A stretch of DNA of 64,000 nucleotides, taken from assembly GCA_016709865.1 (NCBI GenBank), contig JADJLX010000001.1, positions 368,765 to 432,764 on the forward strand. Reading direction: 5' to 3'. Positions 8,928 to 16,684 of this stretch are shown here, one piece after another. The DNA is from Bacteroidales bacterium. Lineage in GTDB: Bacteria > Bacteroidota > Bacteroidia > Bacteroidales > VadinHA17. Made by a program: the position numbers and the translations under genes. Every line of letters begins with the position of its first letter. Position 1 is the first letter of the stretch. A model generated the notes under the pieces. It saw only the letters and a program-made list of their open reading frames with translations. It did not search any database and was not told where the DNA came from.

Positions 8928-9563
8928 ATGGATAATAAATCAAACTATTCTGACGATCTGAAAGTCATCAAAAAGATGATGGAAGAGTCTTCCCGTTTTC
9001 TTTCATTAAGCGGTCTGTCGGGTATCTTTGCCGGCCTCATAGCCCTTGCCGGAGGGGTTGCAGCTCATTTTATCATTCTTAACACAAAGACATCTATTAT
9101 TGATGGTTTACTTATAGACCTGTCTCTTCAGGAATCAGGAAAAATGCAAACACTGCTTATAGCTGATGCATTAACAGTTCTCATTCTTGCACTTGCCGGA
9201 TCGTTTTACTTTTCATATAAAAAATCAAAAAAGAAAGAATTGAATGTCTGGACTCCCGTTTCCAGAAGAATGCTCGTTAACCTTTTCTTACCACTAATTG
9301 CCGGAGGGTTCTTTATCCTATTGCTTTTATCTGCGAATCAGTGGCTTTTAATAGTTCCTGCAATGCTGATCTTTTATGGACTAGCACTCGTTAATGCCGG
9401 TAAATTCACATATGATGAGATCTTTTATTTGGGTATAACCGAAATTATTACCGGATTACTTGCTGGCATCTTTCAGGGCTCTCCGCTGCTTTTCTGGACA
9501 TTCGGATTCGGATTGCTTCATATTGGGTACGGACTTTTCATGTATAGAAAATACGAAAGATGA
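8928..9563 (+). CDS. Multi-pass membrane protein co-transcribed with winged-helix regulator
   Basis: Protein of 211 residues with a soluble N-terminus of about 30 residues that includes an acidic and basic stretch, then about six hydrophobic segments. I do not recognise a characterised family. Its stop overlaps the start of the next gene by 4 bp (ATGA), so it is translationally coupled to a small winged-helix regulator. This suggests a membrane sensor or partner that controls the regulator, as in anti-regulator pairs, but that is inference from gene order only. Its promoter carries the same operator found ahead of the CreD gene. Confidence 0.75.
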   Translation: MDNKSNYSDDLKVIKKMMEESSRFLSLSGLSGIFAGLIALAGGVAAHFIILNTKTSIIDGLLIDLSLQESGKMQTLLIADALTVLILALAGSFYFSYKKSKKKELNVWTPVSRRMLVNLFLPLIAGGFFILLLLSANQWLLIVPAMLIFYGLALVNAGKFTYDEIFYLGITEIITGLLAGIFQGSPLLFWTFGFGLLHIGYGLFMYRKYER

Positions 9564-9856
9564 AAAGTATTATTTCCGGCATCAGTAAACTTTTTGAAAA
9601 CAGGGTCAGGCTTGGAATCATGGCAATTCTGATTGTAAATGATTCATACGACTTTAACAGCCTGAAAGAGACACTTGGCGTTACAGACGGCAATCTGGCA
9701 AGTCATCTGAGGGCCCTGGAAGAAAATGACCTTCTCCGTGTAAACAAACAATTTATAGGAAAGAAACCAAACACAAGCTACTCCATTACAGAAAAGGGAA
9801 GTAGCCTTTTCAGAGCTCATTTAAAGGCGCTTGAAGAAATCATTAAATCACAATAA
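9560..9856 (+). CDS. Winged-helix transcriptional regulator (HTH_34/MarR-like)
   Basis: Small DNA-binding protein of 98 residues made of a single winged-helix domain. The recognition region DNLASHLRALEENDLL-like stretch (about residues 45-62) and the wing with KKPNTSYSITEKG (about 72-84) resemble the HTH_34 group of ArsR/MarR-like regulators. It has no sensing domain of its own. It is coupled to the upstream membrane protein and lies 56 bp ahead of CreD. The palindromic site found in front of both transcription units probably is its operator. Confidence 0.88.
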   Translation: MKSIISGISKLFENRVRLGIMAILIVNDSYDFNSLKETLGVTDGNLASHLRALEENDLLRVNKQFIGKKPNTSYSITEKGSSLFRAHLKALEEIIKSQ

Positions 9857-9869
9857 TTTTTTTATATAA

Positions 9870-9888
9870 TTACTTTGCAGTGCAAAGT
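9870..9888 (+). promoter_or_regulatory. Operator 2 of the CreD locus overlapping a -7 element
   Basis: ACTTTGCAGTGCAAAGT at 9872-9888 is a perfect 8-bp inverted repeat around a single central base. It overlaps TTACTTTG (9870-9877), a near match to the -7 consensus, so binding here would block transcription of CreD. The first half is identical to the site at 8894-8910. Confidence 0.65.
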
Positions 9889-9912
9889 GAAACAATTTTA
9901 AATCCGAAAAAT

Positions 9913-11211
9913 ATGAAGATCGAAATCAGCGACAACAAAAAGTGGCAGCAATCCCTGACAATCAAAATGATGCTGCTTGCATTTCTGGGATTATTTCTAT
10001 TGGCACCACTGGAAATGATAAAAGAAATTATCAGGGAGAGGCAGAAAACCTCTGAGGATGTAAAGAAGGAGATAACGACCCAATGGGCCGGGAAACAGAT
10101 TATTTCAGGTCCGGTACTAAACATTCCTGTGAAAGTTACCCCGCTTAAGAAAGAAACAGAGCCGTATAAAACAATTTTCCACCTTATGCCGGAAAAATTG
10201 AAAATTACCGGAAATGTTCAGACTGAAAAAAGGCACAGAAGCATATACCAGGCAGTTGTTTATACAGGAGATATGGATATTTCCGGCTTGTTCAGAATTC
10301 CGGAAATAAATACCGGTGAGAATCAGGAAATACTCTGGAATGAAGCCTATTATTCTATCGGCATCAGCGACAATCGCGGGATAACCGGCACTGTTATTCT
10401 TAAGGATGGTATTTCAGAAACAGAAGCCATACCGGGATTAAACGATTCCGAATTATTTTTGTCAGGAATCACATTCCCTGCTGATGTTTCAAAAGAAGTT
10501 CAATCGGTCCCGTTTTCAGTAAAACTAACAATCTCCGGGTCAGAAAGTCTCGGATTCACTCCTCTTGGAAAAACAACAGAGATTTCTATTGCATCGCCAT
10601 GGAATTCGCCTGGATTTAACGGAAAATTCCTTCCTGCAGAAAGAACGATAAATGAAACCGGATTTGATGCTAAATGGTTAATAACCAATCTTAACCGCAA
10701 CTTCCCTCAATCCTGGACCGGCAAATCATTCAATCCTGAAAACGACTCTTTCGGTGTTGATTTTGTCCTTATGGTTGATCATTATCAGAAGTCTCTGCGA
10801 AGTGCCAAGTATGGCATTTTGTTTATAGCTTTTACATTCCTTGCTCTCATCTTTGCTGAATTGGCGACAAGTGAAAACCTGCATGTGTTTCACTATGTCC
10901 TGGTTGCACTAGCGCTGGTACTATTCTTTTCTCTTCTTAATTCTCTGAGTGAGCATATAGGGTTTAATATGGCATATATTATTTCTGCATTATCTACGAT
11001 TACCTTAATTTCAGTATTTCTTAATGCCCTGCTGAAGAAACCCAAAACAGTTATACTGATATTCGGGCTTCTCGTTTTTCTTTATGCATTTATATTTATC
11101 CTGCTCACGCTTAATGATTATGCTTATCTGGCAGGGAATATCGGATTATTTATATTATTGTCGGTAACAATGATTTTATCAGTGAGGCTCAGGCTTTTCA
11201 GAAAAGAATAA
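9913..11211 (+). CDS. creD: CreD-like inner membrane protein
   Basis: CreD family protein of 432 residues: an N-terminal hydrophobic helix (about 20-40), a large periplasmic part to about residue 295 and a cluster of five or six C-terminal helices. In enterobacteria creD is induced by the CreBC two-component system and affects colicin tolerance and envelope stress; its biochemical role is unknown. Here no two-component system accompanies it. The start at the ATG 9913 is preferred over a GTG at 9880, because the latter lies within the operator. Control by the adjacent winged-helix protein is inferred. Confidence 0.85.
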   Translation: MKIEISDNKKWQQSLTIKMMLLAFLGLFLLAPLEMIKEIIRERQKTSEDVKKEITTQWAGKQIISGPVLNIPVKVTPLKKETEPYKTIFHLMPEKLKITGNVQTEKRHRSIYQAVVYTGDMDISGLFRIPEINTGENQEILWNEAYYSIGISDNRGITGTVILKDGISETEAIPGLNDSELFLSGITFPADVSKEVQSVPFSVKLTISGSESLGFTPLGKTTEISIASPWNSPGFNGKFLPAERTINETGFDAKWLITNLNRNFPQSWTGKSFNPENDSFGVDFVLMVDHYQKSLRSAKYGILFIAFTFLALIFAELATSENLHVFHYVLVALALVLFFSLLNSLSEHIGFNMAYIISALSTITLISVFLNALLKKPKTVILIFGLLVFLYAFIFILLTLNDYAYLAGNIGLFILLSVTMILSVRLRLFRKE

Positions 11212-11265
11212 TAACTATAATCCATATTTTTACTATTTTGCGCCACAATATTTAATGCGCAAAAG

Positions 11266-11874
11266 ATGTCATTAGGGAAAAAGTCGGTTCTGTTTATTAT
11301 CCTGATACTGATCATCGATCAGATTCTGAAGATATGGGTTAAGACACATATGGAGATCGGTCAGGAGATTCATCTCTTCGGCAACAGAGGAATGCTTCAT
11401 TTCATTGAAAACAACGGAATGGCATTCGGTATGGAAATGGGAGGGAAACCAGGCAAGCTGATATTGAGTATATTCAGGGTAATTGCGATATTCGGTATTG
11501 GCTGGTTTCTTAATTCTCTGATCGTAAAGAAAACAAACCTTGGTCTTGTCCTGGCCGTAAGTGCAATTATGGCAGGGGCAATCGGAAACATAATTGACAG
11601 CGCTTTTTACGGGATGATATTCAATGAAAGCTATAATCAGGTAGCCACTCTCTTTCCGGCTGAAGGTGGATATTCTTCATTTCTTCACGGAAGGGTGGTT
11701 GATATGTTCTACTTCCCTGTGATTAACACTTACTGGCCCGACTGGTCTCCAATTAATGCAGGCAACTCTTTTATCTTCTTCAGACCTGTATTCAATATCG
11801 CAGATTCAGCTATAACCTGTGGTGTAATATCAATAATTCTCTTTCAGAAGAGAATGTTTAAGGATCTTTCCTGA
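11266..11874 (+). CDS. lspA: Lipoprotein signal peptidase (signal peptidase II)
   Basis: Membrane aspartyl protease of 202 residues that cleaves the signal peptide of prolipoproteins. The catalytic aspartates are D111 (GNIIDS) and D180 (FNIADSAI), and the N-terminal DQILKIWVK and ENNGMAFG motifs are present. The protein is some 40 residues longer than typical LspA because of an insertion between the two aspartates, with several Trp, Tyr and Phe residues; I have seen the same enlargement in Bacteroidota homologues. The many lipoproteins in the window are substrates. Confidence 0.93.
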   Translation: MSLGKKSVLFIILILIIDQILKIWVKTHMEIGQEIHLFGNRGMLHFIENNGMAFGMEMGGKPGKLILSIFRVIAIFGIGWFLNSLIVKKTNLGLVLAVSAIMAGAIGNIIDSAFYGMIFNESYNQVATLFPAEGGYSSFLHGRVVDMFYFPVINTYWPDWSPINAGNSFIFFRPVFNIADSAITCGVISIILFQKRMFKDLS

Positions 11875-11877
11875 TTC

Positions 11878-12177
11878 TTATTCCTGACAGCAGACACTAA
11901 CACAATTCAACACTGTTTTCAGGTTTTCATGCTTTAGGAAATACCAGGTATTTTTTCCTTCTCTTTTTGAAGAAAGTACACCTTTGTCCTTAAGTATCCC
12001 CAGATGATGAGAAGCTGTTGATTGCTCAATACCAAGCTGCTTGTGAATTTCAGTAACGGTTTTCTTATTCCCGTCTTCAAGACAGCCAACAATTGAAATT
12101 CTTACAGGATGTGCAATCGCCCTGAGCATGTTTGCGGCCTTTTCAAGACTTTCCGGATTAAGTTCTTTAAACTCCAT
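11878..12177 (-). CDS. ArsR-family transcriptional regulator
   Basis: Winged-helix repressor of 99 residues starting with MEFKELN; the upstream ATG extension is rejected because a promoter-like TATATTTG lies within it. The helix-turn-helix is at about residues 40-65 (EIHKQLGIEQSTASHHLGIL). The C-terminus ends in CVSVCCQE, three cysteines that could bind a thiophilic metal or sense oxidation, and an additional Cys lies in the winged-helix core (GCLED). No transporter or oxidoreductase target is adjacent: the gene is convergent with lspA and divergent from a polyprenyl synthase gene. Confidence 0.9.
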   Translation of the reverse strand: MEFKELNPESLEKAANMLRAIAHPVRISIVGCLEDGNKKTVTEIHKQLGIEQSTASHHLGILKDKGVLSSKREGKNTWYFLKHENLKTVLNCVSVCCQE

Positions 12178-12196
12178 TACATAAACATTTGTCGTG

Positions 12197-12204
12197 CAAA
12201 TATA
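12197..12204 (-). promoter_or_regulatory. Promoter -7 element of the ArsR gene
   Basis: On the minus strand this reads TATATTTG, a full TAnnTTTG match, 20 bp upstream of the ATG at 12177. The short leader supports that start. Inverted ATATG/CATAT arms lie just upstream (about 12210-12238), a possible autoregulatory site. Confidence 0.5.
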
Positions 12205-12286
12205 TATAAATATGTTGATATGATGAAAGTTGACATATAATATAAAGTAAATCAATCATTAGTTAAATTCGAACTGCTGATTTTAG

Positions 12287-12294
12287 TATCTTTG
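12287..12294 (+). promoter_or_regulatory. Promoter -7 element of polyprenyl synthase gene
   Basis: TATCTTTG matches the Bacteroidota -7 consensus and lies 17 bp ahead of the ATG at 12312. Confidence 0.5.
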
Positions 12295-12311
12295 GCCGAA
12301 ATAAATTCTGT

Positions 12312-13286
12312 ATGCCTCTTCTCACAAGAATAAAAAAACCGGTTGAAAAAGAGATGGCTCAGTTTGAAGCCTACTTCACTAAAACCATGCGCAGTGAGAT
12401 CCCCTTCCTTAATATCATACTTAATTATATTTTAAGACGTAAAGGAAAGCAGATGAGGCCTTTGCTTGTTTTCCTGACAGCAAAACTAAACGGGAATATC
12501 GGAGAACCAACATATGAGGCAGCAACATTCATTGAGCTGCTTCATACAGCATCTCTTGTACATGATGATGTGGTTGATGATGCACACGAAAGAAGAGGGG
12601 CTCTATCAATTAATGCACTCTGGAACTCAAAAATAGCCGTCCTGGTCGGCGATTACCTTTTGTCAAAGGGAATGCTTATCAGTGTTGAAAAGAACCGGTT
12701 TGATATGCTTGAAATTGTTTCTGATGCAGTTAAATCGATGAGCGAGGGAGAGCTGCTTCAACTACAGAAAGCCAGAAAACAAAACATAAAAGAGGAAGAC
12801 TATTTCAGGATAATAAAGTGTAAAACGGCTGCCCTGATCTCAGCATGTACTGCCTGTGGAGCAAAGTCAGTTACTGATGATTCTGATACTATTCTCGTAA
12901 TGAAGGAGTTCGGAGAGAATATAGGTGTTGCATTCCAGATCAGAGATGACATTCTTGATTATGAAGGTACCGGATTAACAGGAAAAACTGTCGGGAACGA
13001 TATCAAGGAAAGAAAGATCACTCTGCCATTAATATATGCTTTGGAACAGGTGCCTTCCTCAAAAAAGAAACATATCCTTGCAATTGTCAAAGACAAAAAG
13101 AAAACCAAATCAGAGATTACTGAGGTTATAAACTTCGTAACTGATAACGGCGGACTGGAATATGCAGAAAACAAGATGAATCAGTACCGCGATAAGGCAC
13201 TTGCTGTACTTGACTCATATCCCGATTCTGAAGTTAAAGAGTCTCTCAGAGAGTTTGTTAATTACACTTCATCCAGAAAAAAATAA
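12312..13286 (+). CDS. Long-chain polyprenyl diphosphate synthase
   Basis: Trans-prenyltransferase of 324 residues that builds the isoprenoid chain, probably of menaquinone. The two aspartate-rich motifs are intact: D85-D86-x2-D89 in HDDVVDDAHERRG and D212-D213-x2-D216 in QIRDDILDYEG; the GKQMRP substrate segment is near residue 45. The chain length cannot be read from sequence here. The product would be consistent with the quinol-dependent respiratory chain encoded at the start of the window. It is transcribed from its own promoter and converges with an MFS gene. Confidence 0.92.
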   Translation: MPLLTRIKKPVEKEMAQFEAYFTKTMRSEIPFLNIILNYILRRKGKQMRPLLVFLTAKLNGNIGEPTYEAATFIELLHTASLVHDDVVDDAHERRGALSINALWNSKIAVLVGDYLLSKGMLISVEKNRFDMLEIVSDAVKSMSEGELLQLQKARKQNIKEEDYFRIIKCKTAALISACTACGAKSVTDDSDTILVMKEFGENIGVAFQIRDDILDYEGTGLTGKTVGNDIKERKITLPLIYALEQVPSSKKKHILAIVKDKKKTKSEITEVINFVTDNGGLEYAENKMNQYRDKALAVLDSYPDSEVKESLREFVNYTSSRKK

Positions 13287-13291
13287 CAGTC

Positions 13292-14578
13292 TTATTCGGC
13301 TGCCTCAAGCTCAATCTTAGCAACCTTCCCAAGATCTTTAACATATGATCTTGATCCCAGCCAGAAGAGGAATGCTCCCAGTAACAGTACAAGGGGAAGA
13401 ACAGATAAGGCTGTTTGTATGTTAGTAAGATCATAAATTTTGCCCATAACTATTGGGGCGGTTGATGCCCCTAAAAGATTCTGAACAACAACAGCTATTG
13501 CATAAGAGGTCGCTCTTAGACCGGGATGAATTACATCCTGAGTGACTGCAGCTGCTCCGGAAATAAAGGCCAGCACCAGCACTCCAAAAACCAGAAAAAC
13601 GGCATATTGCATTGTCCCCTTAACGAGAGCCAGAGCCACAAAGAGTGAAATGGCAGAAAGAACTGTAGTAACAACCGGAAACATTAGTCTTGCATCTACT
13701 CTGGTCTTACGCCATTTGTCTGTAAGAAATCCGCCAAGCGGAGCACCCACAATGGCAAGAACCATTATCGAACTAGCCATCTGTCCTGCCTTATCCTGAG
13801 GGACTCCTCTTGTATTCTGAAAATAGGTAGGCAGCCATGTCAGAAGAGAGGTTGTAACAAAAACAACAGCTGCCATGCCGAAGTAAGTAAACAAGACAGA
13901 GGGCTTGGAGAGAAATTCCTTGACCAGGTCTTTCTTCTCCATTTTAATTTTGTTTTTATTGATATCGATGAATGAGAGATCGACTGTTTTATAATCCTTT
14001 ACGAAAAGAAAGAGAACAGCAACAATCATTCCGGGAATAGCCACGATTCCGAATGCGTGTTTCCATCCGAGTTTTGCTGCAATTATTCCTCCCAGAAGAA
14101 CACCTATTGCCGACCCCAGAGGTATTGAAGCATTCCAGATGCCCATCATTTTGGCTCTTTTATCAATAGGATAAAGTCCTGAAATCATTGCGCTGCCTCC
14201 CGGTGCGTAACCAGCTTCACCTACACCAATAAGAAGTCTGGCTAAAAAAAGCTGTGTGAAGTTTCCTGTCAGGGCACAAAGAGCGGTGGCAAGACTCCAC
14301 ATTATTGCCATAACCCCGATAGTCTTTGTTCTGCTCCATCTGTCAACAAGAATTGAAATTGGAAACGTGAGAAGCACAATTGCCCAATATACCGCTGAAA
14401 CAAGTAATCCACTCTGGGTATGAGTAATACCCCAGTCCTGTTCAATCGATGTAAACATTGAAGTTACTACCATCCTGTCGATATAATCGAACATATACAA
14501 CAGGAAGAGAAGTACAAAAACATAATTTGAGTATCCCTTTGTAAAGAGATAGCCGGTGCGGTCTTCAGGCTTTTTCAT
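13292..14578 (-). CDS. MFS transporter (anion:cation symporter type)
   Basis: Twelve-helix major facilitator of 428 residues. Signatures include the DRWSRTKTIG loop between helices 2 and 3, GVGEAGYAPGGSAMISGLYP in helices 4-5, and a cytoplasmic loop after helix 6. The closest resemblance is to the anion:cation symporter branch that moves organic acids such as hexuronates, but the substrate cannot be assigned. It is isolated on the minus strand with 213 bp upstream before the next gene. Confidence 0.85.
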   Translation of the reverse strand: MKKPEDRTGYLFTKGYSNYVFVLLFLLYMFDYIDRMVVTSMFTSIEQDWGITHTQSGLLVSAVYWAIVLLTFPISILVDRWSRTKTIGVMAIMWSLATALCALTGNFTQLFLARLLIGVGEAGYAPGGSAMISGLYPIDKRAKMMGIWNASIPLGSAIGVLLGGIIAAKLGWKHAFGIVAIPGMIVAVLFLFVKDYKTVDLSFIDINKNKIKMEKKDLVKEFLSKPSVLFTYFGMAAVVFVTTSLLTWLPTYFQNTRGVPQDKAGQMASSIMVLAIVGAPLGGFLTDKWRKTRVDARLMFPVVTTVLSAISLFVALALVKGTMQYAVFLVFGVLVLAFISGAAAVTQDVIHPGLRATSYAIAVVVQNLLGASTAPIVMGKIYDLTNIQTALSVLPLVLLLGAFLFWLGSRSYVKDLGKVAKIELEAAE

Positions 14579-14732
14579 TTAGATCATGGTTAGTAAATCC
14601 TCATCACCAAGTAAATAAAAATTAATATCAGTTGTTATCTTTATTGTGTTTTTAAGTCTTTATACTTAGTGGAGAGAGAAGTGCCTAAAATGCCTAAAGT
14701 CCGGAGTGCCTGGAGTTATATTAATACTTGCA

Positions 14733-14740
14733 TAATTTTG
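14733..14740 (+). promoter_or_regulatory. Promoter -7 element
   Basis: TAATTTTG matches TAnnTTTG and lies 53 bp ahead of the CoA-binding protein gene. Upstream in the same 215-bp gap, around 14681-14717, short GTGCCT-type direct repeats occur (AGTGCCTAAAATGCCTAAAGT and a later AGTGCCTGGAGT), a simple repeat with no assigned role. Confidence 0.45.
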
Positions 14741-14793
14741 AATTGAATTAATTACTATTTTTCATTCTTCAAAAAACACAATAAGCAGAAATT

Positions 14794-15243
14794 ATGACAA
14801 CACTTAAACAAATTAATGATTTTATTGATTCCCAGCCTATTGCTATGGTTGGTGTATCACGTAATCCAAAAAAATTCGGATATGCTGCTTTCAAGGAACT
14901 CAAAGAAAAAGGGATGAAGATTATTCCTGTTAATCCTGAAGCAGATCAGATTCTCGGTGAGAAATCCTTCCCGAATGTCGGCAAATTACCTGCAGAAGTG
15001 AAGAGCATTCTAATTATGACAAAGAAAGATAAAACAGCCGCAGTAGTGAGAGAGGCAAAAGAAAAGGGGATTAAGCAGATCTGGATACAGCAGTCATCCG
15101 ATTCAAAAGAGGCTCTTGATGAACTAAAAGGGTCTGATATCAGTTATATTACCGGCCAGTGCATACTGATGCACTATAAACCTCATAGTATTCACAAGTT
15201 TCACGGGAACATTAAAAAGTTTTTCGGTAGTTTTCCGAAATAA
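14794..15243 (+). CDS. CoA-binding domain protein (YccU-like)
   Basis: Single Rossmann-type CoA-binding domain of 149 residues with the SxxPxKFGY start (GVSRNPKKFGYAAFKEL, about residues 20-36) and IPVNPE segment. Proteins of this family bind CoA or a nucleotide; no physiological role is established. It forms an apparent two-gene unit with the thioesterase 10 bp downstream, which fits acyl-CoA related metabolism. Confidence 0.88.
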   Translation: MTTLKQINDFIDSQPIAMVGVSRNPKKFGYAAFKELKEKGMKIIPVNPEADQILGEKSFPNVGKLPAEVKSILIMTKKDKTAAVVREAKEKGIKQIWIQQSSDSKEALDELKGSDISYITGQCILMHYKPHSIHKFHGNIKKFFGSFPK

Positions 15244-15253
15244 GTTCAAGCAG

Positions 15254-15673
15254 ATGTCAGAAGAAAAGGAGATATATGGTTTAGAGTTTATGGTCAGAGA
15301 TTATGAATGTGATCTTCAGGGGGTTGTTAATAATGCAAACTACCAGCATTACCTTGAACATGCCAGGCATGAGTTTCTGATATCGAAGGGTATAAGTTTT
15401 GTTGATCTGCATAATGAGGGTATTGATCTGATTGTTACAAAGGTGGAGATTGACTATAAATATCCGCTGAGAAGCAGGGATAGATTTATTGTTAATATCA
15501 GTATTGAAAGAGAAGGAAATGCCCGGCTTGTATTCGTTCAGGAAATCTGCAGGCTCCATGACAAAAAATTAATTGTAAAAGCCAGGGTAACCGGTGTGGC
15601 AACCAGGAATGGAAGGCCGGTAGCGCCGGGGAAGATTGTGGACCAACTTGGGTTGGGTCAGGATAAAAGATAA
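15254..15673 (+). CDS. Acyl-CoA thioesterase (4HBT hotdog fold, YbgC-like)
   Basis: Hotdog-fold thioesterase of 139 residues. The active-site region reads DLQGVVNNANYQHYLEHARHEFL (about 20-42), with Asp and the HARHEF signature of the 4-hydroxybenzoyl-CoA thioesterase/YbgC family. It hydrolyses acyl-CoA thioesters; the chain length is unknown. It lies right after a CoA-binding protein gene. Confidence 0.88.
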   Translation: MSEEKEIYGLEFMVRDYECDLQGVVNNANYQHYLEHARHEFLISKGISFVDLHNEGIDLIVTKVEIDYKYPLRSRDRFIVNISIEREGNARLVFVQEICRLHDKKLIVKARVTGVATRNGRPVAPGKIVDQLGLGQDKR

Positions 15674-15689
15674 TAGACAAAAGACAAAA

Positions 15690-15727
15690 AGATTGCCGCG
15701 CCCTCCTTCGTCGGGCTCGCAATGACC
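15690..15727. repeat. Interspersed palindromic element (ATTGCGAG/CTCGCAAT family), half copy
   Basis: The sequence from GATTGCC to CTCGCAATGACC matches the outer parts of the element at 22338-22453 (GATTGC…CTCGCAATGAC). This family of 30-40 bp mobile-looking repeats is scattered through many Bacteroidota genomes. It lies immediately before the aldo/keto reductase gene and explains why a longer upstream reading frame exists there. Confidence 0.65.
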
Positions 15728-15751
15728 GTGAAATATTTAAATTTTTTACAT

Positions 15752-16663
15752 ATGAAGAAGAACAAAATAACCCGCCGCCAGTTTGTAACAACAGTGTCGG
15801 CCGGAACCGGAGCAGTTCTCCTTGGGAGTGCAGCATTTACTCTTCCGCGATCTGTTTCTCCTCCCCCGGCAGATCCTTTTATGCAGATTACCCTCGGGAA
15901 AACAGGAATCAAGACGACCCTTCTGGGGATGGGTACAGGCTTCAGCGGCTATAACCGCTCTTCAAATATCACTCGCGCCGGTGTTGCAGAACCGCTTATA
16001 AAACAAGCATTTAATAAGGGAATCAGATTTTTCGACTGTGCAGATAGTTATGGTACGCATCCTTTTACTGCAGCTGCCCTTAAGGGAATTCCCCGGGAAA
16101 GCTATGTGCTCAGCTCAAAAATATGGGTCAGCCAGGGAGGAATACCTGAACCTGAAAGGCCTGATGCTGATGTCCTAATTGACAGGTTCCGTAAAGAACT
16201 GAATACCGATTATCTGGATATAGTACAGATACACTGTATGACAGATGCTCTGTGGACCGATAAGCAGAAAAGGCAAATGGATGTTCTTGAAACCCTGAAA
16301 GCAAAAAAGATAATTAGGGCACACGGGGTATCAGTTCATTCGCTGGAAGCGCTGCAGGCAGCAGCAGAAAGTGATTGGGTTGATGTAATTCATGTCAGGA
16401 TAAATCCCTATGGAGAATCTATGGACAGAAAAGATCCTGCAGAGGTAACCCCTGTAATTGAGAAACTCCACAAAGCAGGAAAAGGTGTAATTGGAATGAA
16501 ACTGATCGGAAACGGAAAATTCAGAAATGATTCTGACAAAATAGATGCTTCACTTAAATATGTACTCGATCTGGGTACTGTTGACATGATCATTGTTGGA
16601 TTTGAATTGCCGGAACAGATAGATAATTATATCGGAAGAATTGAAAAAGTAAGAAAAGCCTAA
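15752..16663 (+). CDS. Aldo/keto reductase with Tat signal
   Basis: Exported aldo/keto reductase of 303 residues. A twin-arginine signal peptide is visible (KNKITRRQFVTT near residues 3-14 followed by a hydrophobic stretch), and the catalytic tetrad can be placed: Asp and Tyr in FFDCADSYGTHPF, Lys in SSKIW, His in IHCM. The enzyme reduces or oxidises carbonyl/alcohol groups with NADPH as a rule; Tat export implies a pre-folded cofactor-containing protein. The start at 15752 is chosen over 15722 because the earlier codons lie in a repeat. It lies 21 bp before a SMP-30 lactonase, suggesting periplasmic sugar oxidation. Confidence 0.88.
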   Translation: MKKNKITRRQFVTTVSAGTGAVLLGSAAFTLPRSVSPPPADPFMQITLGKTGIKTTLLGMGTGFSGYNRSSNITRAGVAEPLIKQAFNKGIRFFDCADSYGTHPFTAAALKGIPRESYVLSSKIWVSQGGIPEPERPDADVLIDRFRKELNTDYLDIVQIHCMTDALWTDKQKRQMDVLETLKAKKIIRAHGVSVHSLEALQAAAESDWVDVIHVRINPYGESMDRKDPAEVTPVIEKLHKAGKGVIGMKLIGNGKFRNDSDKIDASLKYVLDLGTVDMIIVGFELPEQIDNYIGRIEKVRKA

Positions 16664-16684
16664 CTTCTTTAATTATAAATAACT

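Noticed and set aside
15498..15912. Minus-strand frames across the thioesterase/aldo-keto reductase junction
   Set aside because: They run through the ATTGCGAG-type repeat and show no family resemblance.
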